From Raineyella sp034933565 (GTDB lineage: Bacteria; Actinomycetota; Actinomycetes; Propionibacteriales; Propionibacteriaceae), in NCBI RefSeq assembly GCF_034933565.1, contig NZ_JAYFNG010000026.1, positions 35,696-99,695 on the forward strand: a DNA stretch of 64,000 nucleotides. The letters run 5' to 3'. Positions within the stretch are counted from its first letter, which is position 1. Each line of letters begins with the position of its first letter. The position numbers were made by a program, and so were the translations under genes. The notes under the pieces were generated by a model that had not been told where the DNA came from, did not search any database, and saw only the letters and a list, made by a program, of their open reading frames with translations. Below are positions 46,126-54,818 of this stretch, in pieces.

Positions 46126-47547
46126 TCAGATGTCGAAGTACATATCGAATTCGTACGGGTGGGGCCGCTGACGCAGGGCGGCGATCTCGCCCTCCTTCAG
46201 CTCGATCCAGGTCTCGATCAGGTCCGCGGTGAAGACGTCGCCGGCGAGCAGGTACTCATGGTCGGCGCGCAGGGCGTCGAGGGCACCCTCCAGCGAGGCC
46301 GGGACGGTGGCGATGTCGGCGTGCTCCTCGGGCGGCAGCTCGTACAGGTCCTTGTCGATCGGCTCCGGCGGCTCGATCCGGTTCTGGATGCCGTCGAGAC
46401 CGGCCAGCAGCATGGCCGAGAAGGCCAGGTACGGGTTGGACGACGGGTCGGGGCAGCGGAACTCGACGCGCTTGGCCTTCGGGTTCGGGCCGGTGATCGG
46501 GATGCGGATGCAGGCCGAGCGGTTGCGCTGCGAGTAGACCAGGTTGACCGGAGCCTCGAAGCCCGGCACCAGGCGGTGGTACGAGTTCGCGCTCGGGTTG
46601 GTGAAGGCGAGCAGCGACGGGGCGTGGGTCAGCAGACCACCGATGTACCAGCGGGCCATGTCGGACAGGCCGCCGTAGCCGTTCTCGTCGAAGAACAGCG
46701 GCTGGCCGTCCTTCCACAGCGAGGAGTGCACATGCATGCCCGAGCCGTTGTCCTCGAAGACCGGCTTCGGCATGAAGGTGGCGGTCTTGCCGGCCTCCCA
46801 CGCGGTGTTCTTGATGATGTACTTGAACTTCATCACGTCGTCGCCGGCGGCCTGCAGCGTGTTGAAGCGGTAGTTGATCTCCTGCTGGCCGGCGTTGCCG
46901 ACCTCGTGGTGCGCACGCTCGAGGATCAGGCCGGCGTTCTCGAGGTTGCGGACCATGTCCTGACGCATGTCGGCGAAGTGGTCCACCGGCGCGACGGGGA
47001 AGTAGCCGCCCTTGGTCTTCACGTGGTAGCCGCGGTTGCCGCCCTCGCTGGCGGTGCCGGTGTTCCAGGCGGCCTCTTCGGAGTCGATGTGGTAATAGCT
47101 CTCGTGCGCGTTGGTGTCGTAACGCACGTCGTCGAAGATGTAGAACTCCGCCTCGGGGGCGAAGAAGGCGGTGTCGGCGATGCCGGTCGACACCAGGTAC
47201 GCCTCGGCCTTGCGCGCGATGTTGCGCGGGTCGCGGCTGTACGGCTCCTTGGTGATCGGGTCATGGACGTAGAAGTCCACGACCAGCGTCTTCGCCTTGC
47301 GGAACGGGTCGAGGTAGGCCGTGGTCGGGTCCGGGAGCAGGGACATGTCCGACTCGTGGATCTTCTGGAAGCCCGTGATCGAGGAGCCGTCGAACGCCAG
47401 ACCTTCCTCGTACGCGTCCTTGTCGAACGACTTGGCGGGCACCGCGAAGTGCTGCATCACGCCGGGGACGTCGCAGAACCGGACGTCGAGTACCTCGACG
47501 TCCTGCTCCTCGATAAAGGCCAACAGGTCGTCAGCTCCCTGGAACAT
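46126..47547 (-). CDS. glnA: Glutamine synthetase type I, adenylylatable
   Basis: The 473-residue enzyme makes glutamine from glutamate, ammonia and ATP as a dodecamer. Signatures present are FDGSSITGF, the metal-binding PEAEFYIFD, NGSGMHVHSSLWKDG, and the adenylylation site DLYELPPEE with Tyr402, equivalent to E. coli Tyr397. It is therefore the expected substrate of GlnE at 28.1-31.1 kb, unlike the GlnA2 at 25.7 kb. GGAGG lies just before ATG 47547. A GlnR-like array lies upstream, and a terminator follows. Confidence 0.98.
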   Translation of the reverse strand: MFQGADDLLAFIEEQDVEVLDVRFCDVPGVMQHFAVPAKSFDKDAYEEGLAFDGSSITGFQKIHESDMSLLPDPTTAYLDPFRKAKTLVVDFYVHDPITKEPYSRDPRNIARKAEAYLVSTGIADTAFFAPEAEFYIFDDVRYDTNAHESYYHIDSEEAAWNTGTASEGGNRGYHVKTKGGYFPVAPVDHFADMRQDMVRNLENAGLILERAHHEVGNAGQQEINYRFNTLQAAGDDVMKFKYIIKNTAWEAGKTATFMPKPVFEDNGSGMHVHSSLWKDGQPLFFDENGYGGLSDMARWYIGGLLTHAPSLLAFTNPSANSYHRLVPGFEAPVNLVYSQRNRSACIRIPITGPNPKAKRVEFRCPDPSSNPYLAFSAMLLAGLDGIQNRIEPPEPIDKDLYELPPEEHADIATVPASLEGALDALRADHEYLLAGDVFTADLIETWIELKEGEIAALRQRPHPYEFDMYFDI

Positions 47548-47604
47548 AGCGCCTCCGAAAATGGTAGGTAGTGGTGAACTGCGTGCTCAGCCTAGGAATG
47601 ACGG

Positions 47605-47642
47605 ATTTCTCGGCCGTTGCGCGAGTATTGCGGACATGTTAC
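47605..47642 (-). promoter_or_regulatory. GlnR-like array upstream of glnA (four half-sites, 11-bp period)
   Basis: On the minus strand GTAAC, GCAAT, GCAAC and GAAAT follow one another, each separated by exactly 6 nt. GlnR sites in actinobacteria are alternating GTNAC and GAAAC-like pentamers with 6-nt gaps. Position before glnA and the strict 11-bp period support nitrogen control. Confidence 0.55.
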
Positions 47643-47705
47643 GGCTGGCGTGCCGGGGCGGATCCGCGGGGGTGGGAACGCTCGGCGCCCGGGTACCCTG
47701 TCCGC

Positions 47706-48146
47706 GTGACGAACAGCGTGGCGGGGGAGACCCCTGACGAGGAGTATCCCGGCAGCGCCCTCGGGCTGCCCGCCGACGGGGCGGGAGCGCTGGCCACCTG
47801 GGGTCAGCGGGTCACCGCCCTGGTCGTCGACTGGGCGGTGGCGATGCTGCTCGCCGTGCTGGTCACCTGGGGTGGTGTGCTGTCCAGCACCGGCCCGGCG
47901 AAGTTCGCCACCCTCGTCATCTTCTTCCTCGAGAAGGCGCTGCTCACCGGCCTGACCGGGTCGAGCCTGGGCCAACGGCTCGTCGGGATCGGTGTGACGC
48001 GCACCGACGGCCGCCCGATCCCGTTCGGCGTGGCGATCGTCCGCACCCTGATGATCTGTGTCGTGATCCCTGCCGTCGTCATCGGGACGGACCGGCGCAG
48101 CCTCAACGACATGCTGCTGCGCACGGTGGTCGTCAAGCGCCGCTGA
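47706..48146 (+). CDS. RDD-family membrane protein
   Basis: The 146-residue protein has three hydrophobic segments and the RDD motifs: RVTALVVDWAVAMLL (Arg-Asp helix), SLGQRLVGIGVTRTDG and RSLNDMLLRTVVV. Function unknown; it may act in transport. GTG 47706 has TACCCT 6 nt upstream, indicating a leaderless transcript. It lies divergent from glnA, as in other actinobacteria. Confidence 0.88.
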   Translation: MTNSVAGETPDEEYPGSALGLPADGAGALATWGQRVTALVVDWAVAMLLAVLVTWGGVLSSTGPAKFATLVIFFLEKALLTGLTGSSLGQRLVGIGVTRTDGRPIPFGVAIVRTLMICVVIPAVVIGTDRRSLNDMLLRTVVVKRR

Positions 48147-48236
48147 GCCGCCTCGGGGGTGTCAGCACCGAGACGGTGTCAGCACCGAGACGGTGTCAGG
48201 ACCGAGACGCCACGCCGGTGTCCAGGACGACGGTGT

Positions 48237-48659
48237 TCAGGACGACTGGACGTACGCGACGAGGTGGTCCCGCTCGCTGCGGAGCTCGTCGAGATGGGCC
48301 TTCACGACGTCGCCGATGCTGACCAGCCCACTGAGCCGGCCGTTCTCGACCACCGGCACATGACGGACGCGTTGGTCGGTCATCATCGCCGCGAGCGCCT
48401 CGACGTCCTCGTCGGGCGGGCAGGTGCGGACGTCCCTGGTCATCAGATCGCTGATCGGCGTCTCGGGAGCGACGACCCCGAAGGCGTGGGAGATGTCGCG
48501 TTCCGAGACGAGGCCGGCGATGGCGCCGGTGGGGTCGGTCACGACGACGCAGCCGATACCGTGGTCGCGGAGCACGTTGACGGCATCGGCGACTGTCGCG
48601 GTCACCGCGAGGGTGAGCACGGTGTTCCCCTTGCGTCGGAGCAGGTCGCGGATTTTCAT
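48237..48659 (-). CDS. Stand-alone CBS-domain-pair protein
   Basis: The 140 residues are essentially two CBS repeats: VTATVADAVNVLRDHGIGCVV...LVSERDISHA and TCPPDEDVEALAAMMTDQRV...LVSIGDVVKA. Such proteins sense adenine nucleotides and may modulate a partner; the partner is unknown. TAATCT lies 5 nt before the ATG with no ribosome site. Confidence 0.9.
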   Translation of the reverse strand: MKIRDLLRRKGNTVLTLAVTATVADAVNVLRDHGIGCVVVTDPTGAIAGLVSERDISHAFGVVAPETPISDLMTRDVRTCPPDEDVEALAAMMTDQRVRHVPVVENGRLSGLVSIGDVVKAHLDELRSERDHLVAYVQSS

Positions 48660-48885
48660 GGCTCAGATTAACTCGACACTTCTTCTGTGGTCCAGATCAC
48701 ATTCCTGTGAAGTTCGGGGCGACCCGCCCGGCGCTCGTCGCGGCGGTGGCCCCCCGCCCGAGTAGGCTGCGTCGAGCCTGGGAAGCACACCTCCGCAGTG
48801 TCTTCGGGGTCAATGGGGGCTTCGCGGACCGGTGCGTGTGCTGACCGGGATCGACCGGCACCACCAGCCAGGAGGTCTCAACACA

Positions 48886-49452
48886 ATGTCCACTGAAGCC
48901 ATCGACAACGAACTCGACAAGGCCAGCACCATCATCCGCACCGCGTGGGGGGTCGGCGGGCTCGTCGCCCTCGTCATCGGCGTCCTGCTCCTTGTCTGGC
49001 CCGGCAAGACCGCAGACGTCGTCGCGGCGATCATCGCCATCTACGCCATCGTCACCGGTCTGGTCTACCTCGGCCTGGGGATCTTCGCGAAGCGCTACGG
49101 GGTCTGGGTCCGGATCGGTCATCTCGTTCTCGGCGCGCTGTTCATCGTCGGCGGTGTGATCGCCCTGGCCAATCTTCGCGCCACGACGTTGGTGCTCGCC
49201 GCCGTGCTCGGCATCACCATCGGCATCCTGTGGATCATCGAGGGTGTCACCGCGCTGACCCTGCTGCGTGGCGTGCCGTCCAAGGTGTGGGTGATCATCT
49301 ACGCCGTGATCACGATCATCGCCGGCGTCATCCTGTTGTTCTCCCCGATCTACGGCGCGCTGGCGCTGTGGTGGCTGCTCGGCATCTCGCTGGTCGTGAT
49401 GGGAGCGATCCAGATCGTCCGCGCGCTGCGGTTCAGCGCCGAGCGCCTCTGA
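48886..49452 (+). CDS. HdeD/DUF308-family membrane protein
   Basis: The 188-residue protein is almost entirely six hydrophobic helices (GLVALVIGVLLLVWPGKTAD, AIYAIVTGLVYLGLGIF, and on), the DUF308/HdeD pattern linked to acid stress in enterobacteria. AGGAGG lies 9 nt before ATG 48886, and a TAGGCT -10 at 48763-48768 implies a leader of about 110 nt. Confidence 0.87.
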   Translation: MSTEAIDNELDKASTIIRTAWGVGGLVALVIGVLLLVWPGKTADVVAAIIAIYAIVTGLVYLGLGIFAKRYGVWVRIGHLVLGALFIVGGVIALANLRATTLVLAAVLGITIGILWIIEGVTALTLLRGVPSKVWVIIYAVITIIAGVILLFSPIYGALALWWLLGISLVVMGAIQIVRALRFSAERL

Positions 49453-49486
49453 TCGTTCACCGGCGTCTCTGATCGTCGACATCGTT

Positions 49487-49512
49487 GTGGGGCCCCCGAA
49501 CGGGGGCCCCAC
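49487..49512. terminator. GC hairpin after the HdeD-like gene
   Basis: GTGGGGCCCCCG (49487-49498) pairs perfectly with 49501-49512 around a 2-base AA centre, 35 nt past the stop. The region 49513-49668 contains nothing else clear. Confidence 0.75.
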
Positions 49513-49668
49513 CACGTGTTTCCACGACGTGTTGGTCTCTCCGGCGGATCGCCGGACGGGCGGGGGCTGCCGGTCCGGCGCAGGAGAGGCACATCGGACC
49601 GCCGTCGTACCGCGTCGGTCTGCTGCTCGTCCGGTCGGTGGTCCCTGTCGTGCACCGGCCGGCCGGCG

Positions 49669-51531
49669 TCACCCGTTCGTCGTCGACCCGTCGAAGAGCA
49701 TCGACAGTTCCAGCCAGCGCTCCTCCAACGACTCGGCCTCGTCCTCCCATCGGCTGATGGAGGCCATCTCCGCGGCGAGCCGCTGATAGTCGGACTGGTC
49801 GAGACCGGCGAGCTTCGTCCGGGCCTCGGTGGCCCGCTGGCGCAGCCGCTCGACCCGCCGCTCGAGGGAGGAGAGTTCCTTCTCGGCCGCACGGAGCTCC
49901 CGGCCGGAGAGGACGCCCGGTGCTGTTGCCCCGGCCGTGTCACGCTCGGGGGCCCGATCCGGCGTCCGATCCGTCACCGGCCGGTCGGCCGCTGTGGTCT
50001 CCTGGTCGGCCCGCAGCTTCAGGTACTCGTCGACCCCGCCGGGAAGGTGCCGCAGCCGTCCGACCCCGTCCGGTCCCGGGAGGATGGCGTACTGCTGGTC
50101 GGTCACCCGCTCCAGGAAGTAGCGGTCGTGGCTGACGACGATCAGCGTGCCAGGCCAGGAGTCCAACAGGTCCTCCAGGGCGGCGAGCATGTCGGTGTCG
50201 AGGTCGTTGGTCGGCTCGTCGAGGATCAGTACGTTGGGCTGGTCGAGCAGGATCAGCAGCAGCTGCAGCCGGCGCTGCTGGCCGCCCGAGAGGTCCTTCA
50301 CCGGGGTCGAGAGCTGCGCGCCGGAGAAGCCCAGCCGCTCCAGCAACTGGGCCGGGGTGAGCTCCTGGGCCCGGGCCCCCGACCCGAGCGTGTACGTCGT
50401 CCGGAGCCGGCCGATGACCACCCGGACCGGTTCGTCGAGGTACTCCTCGAGTTCGTCGAGGCGCTGGGTGAGGGTGGCGGTCCTCACCGTGCTGCCGCGC
50501 TTGACCCGGCCGCCGGTGGGCTGCACCGAGCCGTCGATCAGGCCGAGCAGGGTCGACTTGCCGGCGCCGTTGACGCCGAGGATGCCCGTACGTTCCCCGG
50601 GCGCCAGCCGCCACTCGACGTCACGCAGCACCTGCCGGTCGCCGTACGCCACCGAGGCGTCGAGCAGATCGACCACGTCCTTGCCGAGCCGGGAGACCGC
50701 CAGGGACTGCAGCGCGACCGTGTCGCGGATCGGCGGGACGTCGGCGATCAGGGTGTTGGCCGCCTCGATCCGGAACTTCGGCTTGGAGGTCCGGGCCGGT
50801 GCCCCGCGACGCAGCCAGGCCAGCTCCTTGCGGGCCAGGTTCTGCCGGCGGGCCTCGCTGGCCGCCGCCTGCCGGTCGCGTTCCACCCGCTGCAGGATGT
50901 AGGCGGCGTACCCGCCCTCGAAGGGCTCGACGATCCGGTCGTGCACCTCCCAGGTGGCCGTGCAGACCTCGTCGAGGAACCACCGATCGTGGGTGACGAC
51001 CAGCAGGCCGCCGGCGTTCGGGGCCCAGCGGCCCTTGAGATGCGCGGCCAGCCAGGTGATCGCCTCGAGGTCGAGGTGGTTGGTCGGCTCATCGAGGGCC
51101 AACACGTCCCAGTCGCCGGCGAGCAGCTGGGCCAGCGCGACCCGTCGGCGCTGACCGCCGGACAGGGTGTCGAGGCGGGCGTCCCAGTCCAGGTCGGCCA
51201 CCATCCCGGCGATGATGTCGCGGATCCGCGGGTCGCCGGCCCAGGTGTACTCCGGCGCGTCACCGACCACGGCGTGCCCGACCGTCTCCTCATCAGGCAG
51301 GGTGTCGGCCTGGTCCAGCACGCCGATCCGGACGCCGTTGCGGACGGTCACCCGGCCCCCGTCGGGCGTACGCCGCCCGGCGAGCATGGCGAGCAGGCTG
51401 GACTTGCCGTCGCCGTTGCGGCCGACGATGCCGATCCGATCGCCCTCGTTCACCCCGAGGGTGACGGCGTCGAAGACCAGCTTGGTCGGATATTCCAGGT
51501 GGAGGCCCTCGGCCCCGAGCAGATGCGCCAT
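49669..51531 (-). CDS. ABC-F ATPase (Uup-like, ribosome-associated)
   Basis: The 620-residue soluble protein has two complete ABC domains: GRNGDGKSS / LSGGQRRRVAL / LALDEPTNHLD and GVNGAGKST / LSGGQQRRLQL / LILDEPTNDLD. The interdomain linker typical of ABC-F lies between, and a C-terminal coiled coil follows (about 550-610, ELRAAEKELSSLERRVERLR). This architecture matches Uup, implicated in ribosome and DNA-branch biology, rather than a transporter. ATG 51531 is preferred to the GTG two codons earlier; TACTCT lies just upstream. Confidence 0.94.
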   Translation of the reverse strand: MAHLLGAEGLHLEYPTKLVFDAVTLGVNEGDRIGIVGRNGDGKSSLLAMLAGRRTPDGGRVTVRNGVRIGVLDQADTLPDEETVGHAVVGDAPEYTWAGDPRIRDIIAGMVADLDWDARLDTLSGGQRRRVALAQLLAGDWDVLALDEPTNHLDLEAITWLAAHLKGRWAPNAGGLLVVTHDRWFLDEVCTATWEVHDRIVEPFEGGYAAYILQRVERDRQAAASEARRQNLARKELAWLRRGAPARTSKPKFRIEAANTLIADVPPIRDTVALQSLAVSRLGKDVVDLLDASVAYGDRQVLRDVEWRLAPGERTGILGVNGAGKSTLLGLIDGSVQPTGGRVKRGSTVRTATLTQRLDELEEYLDEPVRVVIGRLRTTYTLGSGARAQELTPAQLLERLGFSGAQLSTPVKDLSGGQQRRLQLLLILLDQPNVLILDEPTNDLDTDMLAALEDLLDSWPGTLIVVSHDRYFLERVTDQQYAILPGPDGVGRLRHLPGGVDEYLKLRADQETTAADRPVTDRTPDRAPERDTAGATAPGVLSGRELRAAEKELSSLERRVERLRQRATEARTKLAGLDQSDYQRLAAEMASISRWEDEAESLEERWLELSMLFDGSTTNG

Positions 51532-51582
51532 AGCCACTCAAGAGTAGTCAGCGGACGGCACCGGTGCCCATCCGGGCCGGTC

Positions 51583-51619
51583 CGCTCGTACGGCGCCCGC
51601 TCGTACGGCGCCCGCTCGT
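51583..51619 (+). repeat. 15-bp tandem repeat between ABC-F and DUF4191 genes
   Basis: CGCTCGTACGGCGCC is present twice exactly, with a partial third copy. Confidence 0.85.
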
Positions 51620-51727
51620 CGGCGTGTCCGGCAGGTGCCGTACGGAGAGCGTCCACGGGCCGCTCGGGCGACGCCGGTTCGAAGGACGCCGGTCAGGCCA
51701 GCGCCCGGTCGGTAGGAGCCGGCGGGC

Positions 51728-52507
51728 TCAGCGGCCGCGCAGTGCGCGCTTGCTGCCCTTCACCTGGCGGGCGTTGGTGGGCATCGGCCCCTTCGGCATC
51801 GGCACCCGGGGACGGACGGCGTCGAGGGCCTTCACCCGCGAGGTGACCTCGGTGATCTGGTACTTGTCCAGCGACTTCGGCAGCTTGCGGATGTGCTTGG
51901 CGAGGTCGTCGAGGGACACCTGGCCCTCCTTGTCGCCCATCTGGATGACCCACACCGGCAGGTCGGAGATGAGCTGGGCGTGCTTGCGCTCCTCGGAGGC
52001 GAGCAGCGTCCGGAGCCGGCCCGGCTCACCCTCACCGATCAGCACGACGCCGGAGGGGCCGATCACCCGGTGGACGAGATCCTGCTGGCGGGTGCCGGTG
52101 ATGCCCAGTTCGTGCGTCCACACCTTGTCGTTGAGCATGCCGAGGGCCGCGGCGGCCGAGCCGACCTGCCCGCGGGCCTGTTCCAGGGTGGCCTTCTTCA
52201 TCCGCTGGGTCAGCACGAGGACCGCCAGGGCGAGGCCGGCCATCGCCCCGGTGATGATCCACAGCACGTACCCGCCGCGGAGCAGGACAGCGACCAGCAC
52301 GGCGATCAGGATCGGCACCACGAAGGCACCGATCATCCATGGGGTGAGCTGCTTGTCGACCTTGGCCGTCGCCTTGTAGGCGTACGTGATCTGCTTCCAC
52401 CAGCCCCAGTCGCGGGGGTCGTCGCTGTTGCGGCGGCGTTGCTTCTCGGCGCGGTGTGCAGCCTTCTGCTTCGCGGCCAGCTCCTTGGCGGCCTCACTCT
52501 TGGCCAT
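51728..52507 (-). CDS. DUF4191 membrane protein
   Basis: The 259-residue protein has a charged N-terminus (AAKQKAAHRAEKQRRRN), two membrane helices (about 58-78 and 82-100), and a soluble C-terminal domain (GPSGVVLIGEGEPGRLRTLL) ending basic. The family is conserved beside lipA in actinobacteria (Rv2219 in M. tuberculosis, from memory) with no known function; a link to lipoylation is only positional. It follows lipA after a 160-bp gap (52508-52667) that shows no signals. AAGGGA precedes the ATG. Confidence 0.9.
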   Translation of the reverse strand: MAKSEAAKELAAKQKAAHRAEKQRRRNSDDPRDWGWWKQITYAYKATAKVDKQLTPWMIGAFVVPILIAVLVAVLLRGGYVLWIITGAMAGLALAVLVLTQRMKKATLEQARGQVGSAAAALGMLNDKVWTHELGITGTRQQDLVHRVIGPSGVVLIGEGEPGRLRTLLASEERKHAQLISDLPVWVIQMGDKEGQVSLDDLAKHIRKLPKSLDKYQITEVTSRVKALDAVRPRVPMPKGPMPTNARQVKGSKRALRGR

Positions 52508-52667
52508 CAGTCATCCCTTGCTGTCGTCGTGCTGTCGGATCGGTGGACGTACGGTCGGGCCCCGGACCGGGGTGAGGCGTACATCGCGTGGCGCGGCGCA
52601 CGAGCCGCACCGTATGTGTAGCAGACCGGTGTACGTCGCCGGCGGCCGGTCCGCCGGTCAGGGGCGG

Positions 52668-53648
52668 TCAGCCCCGGTCACCGCTGGTCGGGTTGACGCC
52701 ATGGATCTTCATCACCGCGCCGCCGTTGCCCCGGGCCTCGGTGGCCTGGCGGTAGAGCCGCCCGGCGCGGTAGGAGGAGCGGACCAGCGGGCCGCTCATC
52801 ACGCCGGTGAAGCCGATCGCGCGCGCCTCGTCGGCGAACGCGTCGAACCGCTCCGGGGTCACCCAGCGGTCGATCGGGTGATGGCGCTCCGAGGGCCGCA
52901 GGTACTGGGTGATGGTGATGATCTCGGCGCCGGCGTCGTGCAGGTCGCGCAGGGCCGCGGAGACCTCGTCATCGGTCTCGCCCATGCCGAGGATCAGGTT
53001 GGACTTGGTCACCAGGCCCGCGGCCCGGGCCCGGGAGAGCACATCGAGGGAGCGCTCGTAGCGGAACGCGGGGCGGATGCGCTTGAAGATCCGCGGGACC
53101 GTCTCGACATTGTGGGCGAACACCTCGGGGCGCGCGTCGAACACGGTCTGCAGCGCGCTCGAGTTGCCCTGGAAGTCGTCGACCAGGAGCTCGACGCCGC
53201 AGCCGGGGACCAGCTCGTGGATCTGGCGGCAGGTCTCGGCGTACAGCCAGGAGGCGCCCTCGGGGAGGTCGTCGCGGGCGACACCGGTCACGGTCGCGTA
53301 GTGCAGGCCCATCTTCACCACCGACTCGGCCACCCGCCGCGGCTCGTCACGGTCGTACGCGGACGGCCTGCCGGTGTCGATCTGGCAGAAGTCGCAGCGC
53401 CGCGTGCACTGGTCACCACCGATGAGGAAGGTGGCCTCGCGGTCCTCCCAGCACTCGAACTGGTTCGGACAGCCGGCCGACTGGCACACCGTGTGGAGCT
53501 GCTCGGTCGTGACGAGGTCCTTCAGCTCACGGTAGTTGGGGCCGAACCTGGCGCGGGTCCTGATCCACGGCGGCTTCTCCTCGATCGGGGTCTGCGCGTT
53601 GCGGACCTCGAGGCGGAGCAGCTTGCGTCCCTCTGGTGCGATGGTCAC
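52668..53648 (-). CDS. lipA: Lipoyl synthase (radical SAM)
   Basis: The 326-residue enzyme inserts two sulfurs into protein-bound octanoyl groups. The auxiliary cluster motif C-x4-C-x5-C is in CQSAGCPNQFECWED, and the radical-SAM C-x3-C-x2-C in CTRRCDFCQ. The C-terminal RSSYRAGRLY is also family-typical. GTG 53648 is chosen because TAGACT lies 7 nt upstream (leaderless pattern); the frame extends 28 codons further without support. It works on the E2 protein encoded at 56-58 kb after LipB. Confidence 0.97.
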   Translation of the reverse strand: MTIAPEGRKLLRLEVRNAQTPIEEKPPWIRTRARFGPNYRELKDLVTTEQLHTVCQSAGCPNQFECWEDREATFLIGGDQCTRRCDFCQIDTGRPSAYDRDEPRRVAESVVKMGLHYATVTGVARDDLPEGASWLYAETCRQIHELVPGCGVELLVDDFQGNSSALQTVFDARPEVFAHNVETVPRIFKRIRPAFRYERSLDVLSRARAAGLVTKSNLILGMGETDDEVSAALRDLHDAGAEIITITQYLRPSERHHPIDRWVTPERFDAFADEARAIGFTGVMSGPLVRSSYRAGRLYRQATEARGNGGAVMKIHGVNPTSGDRG

Positions 53649-53796
53649 CCACCGGAGTCTACCTGTCACCCGGGTGGGTGGGCCGTTCCCCGCCGGGGTG
53701 CTGGACATCGGACGGACAGACCCGTACGACACGGCGGGGGCGGCGGCATGCCGCGCCTGGGGTGTCGCGCGATCGGACCCGTACGTGACTCTCGGG

Positions 53797-54633
53797 TCAG
53801 ACGGTGAGCCCGTAGGTGACGCCCGGGGTGGCGGGGCGCCGCACGTGTGCGGTCTGCGGGTTGTACTCGTGTTCCTCGCCGACGTCCGGGGACGCCTCGT
53901 ACGGCTGGTAGGCCAGCATCTCGTCGAGGTGTGGTCGCACCATCGCCGCCAGCTCGGCCAGGCTGGGGCAGGAGCCGAGCTCCCGCGCGATGCTCGTCAC
54001 ACCGGCGTCGCGGATGCCGCACGGGATGATCCGGTCGTACCAGCTCATGTCCATGTCGGCGTTGAGGGCGAAGCCGTGCATCGTGGTCTTGCGGGAGACC
54101 CGGATCCCGATCGCGGCGATCTTCCGCTCCGGCTGGGGCACGATGCCACGCGCCGGGTCGCCTGCGGTGGCGCCCAGCCAGACGCCGGTGCGATGCGGGA
54201 CGCGGCCGGCGGTGATGCCCAGCTCGGCGAGGGTGCGGATCAGTGCCTCCTCGAGGCGCCGGACGAAGTCGACCACCCCGATGCCGTTGGCCGGCAGCTT
54301 CACGATCGGGTAGCCGACCAGCTGGCCCGGGCCGTGGTAGGTGATGTCACCGCCGCGGTCGACATCGATCACCGGGGTGCCGTCGACGGGCCGGTCGGCC
54401 GGGTCGGTGCGCTTGCCCGCGGTGTAGACGGGGTTGTGCTCGAGCAGCAGGACGGTGCCACGGTCGCTGCCGTCGACGACCCGGGCATGGATCCGCCGCT
54501 GGAGTTCCCAGGCCTGGTCGTAGTCCGTCTTCTCCGTACGATCGGGCCACAGCCCGAGGGTGCGGTAGGTGATGCCGAGCGGGGACACGACCGAGACATC
54601 GGCCCCGGGAACGTTGATCGGGGAGACGGGCAT
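53797..54633 (-). CDS. lipB: Octanoyl-[ACP]:protein N-octanoyltransferase
   Basis: The 278-residue protein transfers octanoate from acyl carrier protein to lipoyl domains. Signature segments are LLEHNPVYTAGKRTD, GGDITYHGPGQLVGYPIVKL, the Lys in ERKIAAIG and the acyl-thioester Cys in IIPCGIRDAGVTS. It has a C-terminal extension of about 30 residues. ATG 54633 has TACACT 7 nt upstream with no ribosome site (leaderless pattern). It lies upstream of lipA with separate promoter signals. Confidence 0.97.
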   Translation of the reverse strand: MPVSPINVPGADVSVVSPLGITYRTLGLWPDRTEKTDYDQAWELQRRIHARVVDGSDRGTVLLLEHNPVYTAGKRTDPADRPVDGTPVIDVDRGGDITYHGPGQLVGYPIVKLPANGIGVVDFVRRLEEALIRTLAELGITAGRVPHRTGVWLGATAGDPARGIVPQPERKIAAIGIRVSRKTTMHGFALNADMDMSWYDRIIPCGIRDAGVTSIARELGSCPSLAELAAMVRPHLDEMLAYQPYEASPDVGEEHEYNPQTAHVRRPATPGVTYGLTV

Positions 54634-54818
54634 GCGGCCGAGTGTACGCGCCGGGTCGGCTCCGACCCGGCTCTCGCACCGCCTCCGGGACAGCCGTCCG
54701 GGCGCGGCCACCCGTGGCCCGGCACCCCGGTACGGGCGTCCCGGACACGGCGTCCTCGGCACGCCCCGGCGCCGCCGCCCGCAGGCGCTGTCCGCGGGGC
54801 GTGTCGTAATCTGCGGGT

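Noticed and set aside
46159..47571. A 470-codon plus-strand frame opposite glnA
   Set aside because: Glutamine synthetase is unmistakable on the minus strand; this is its mirror frame.
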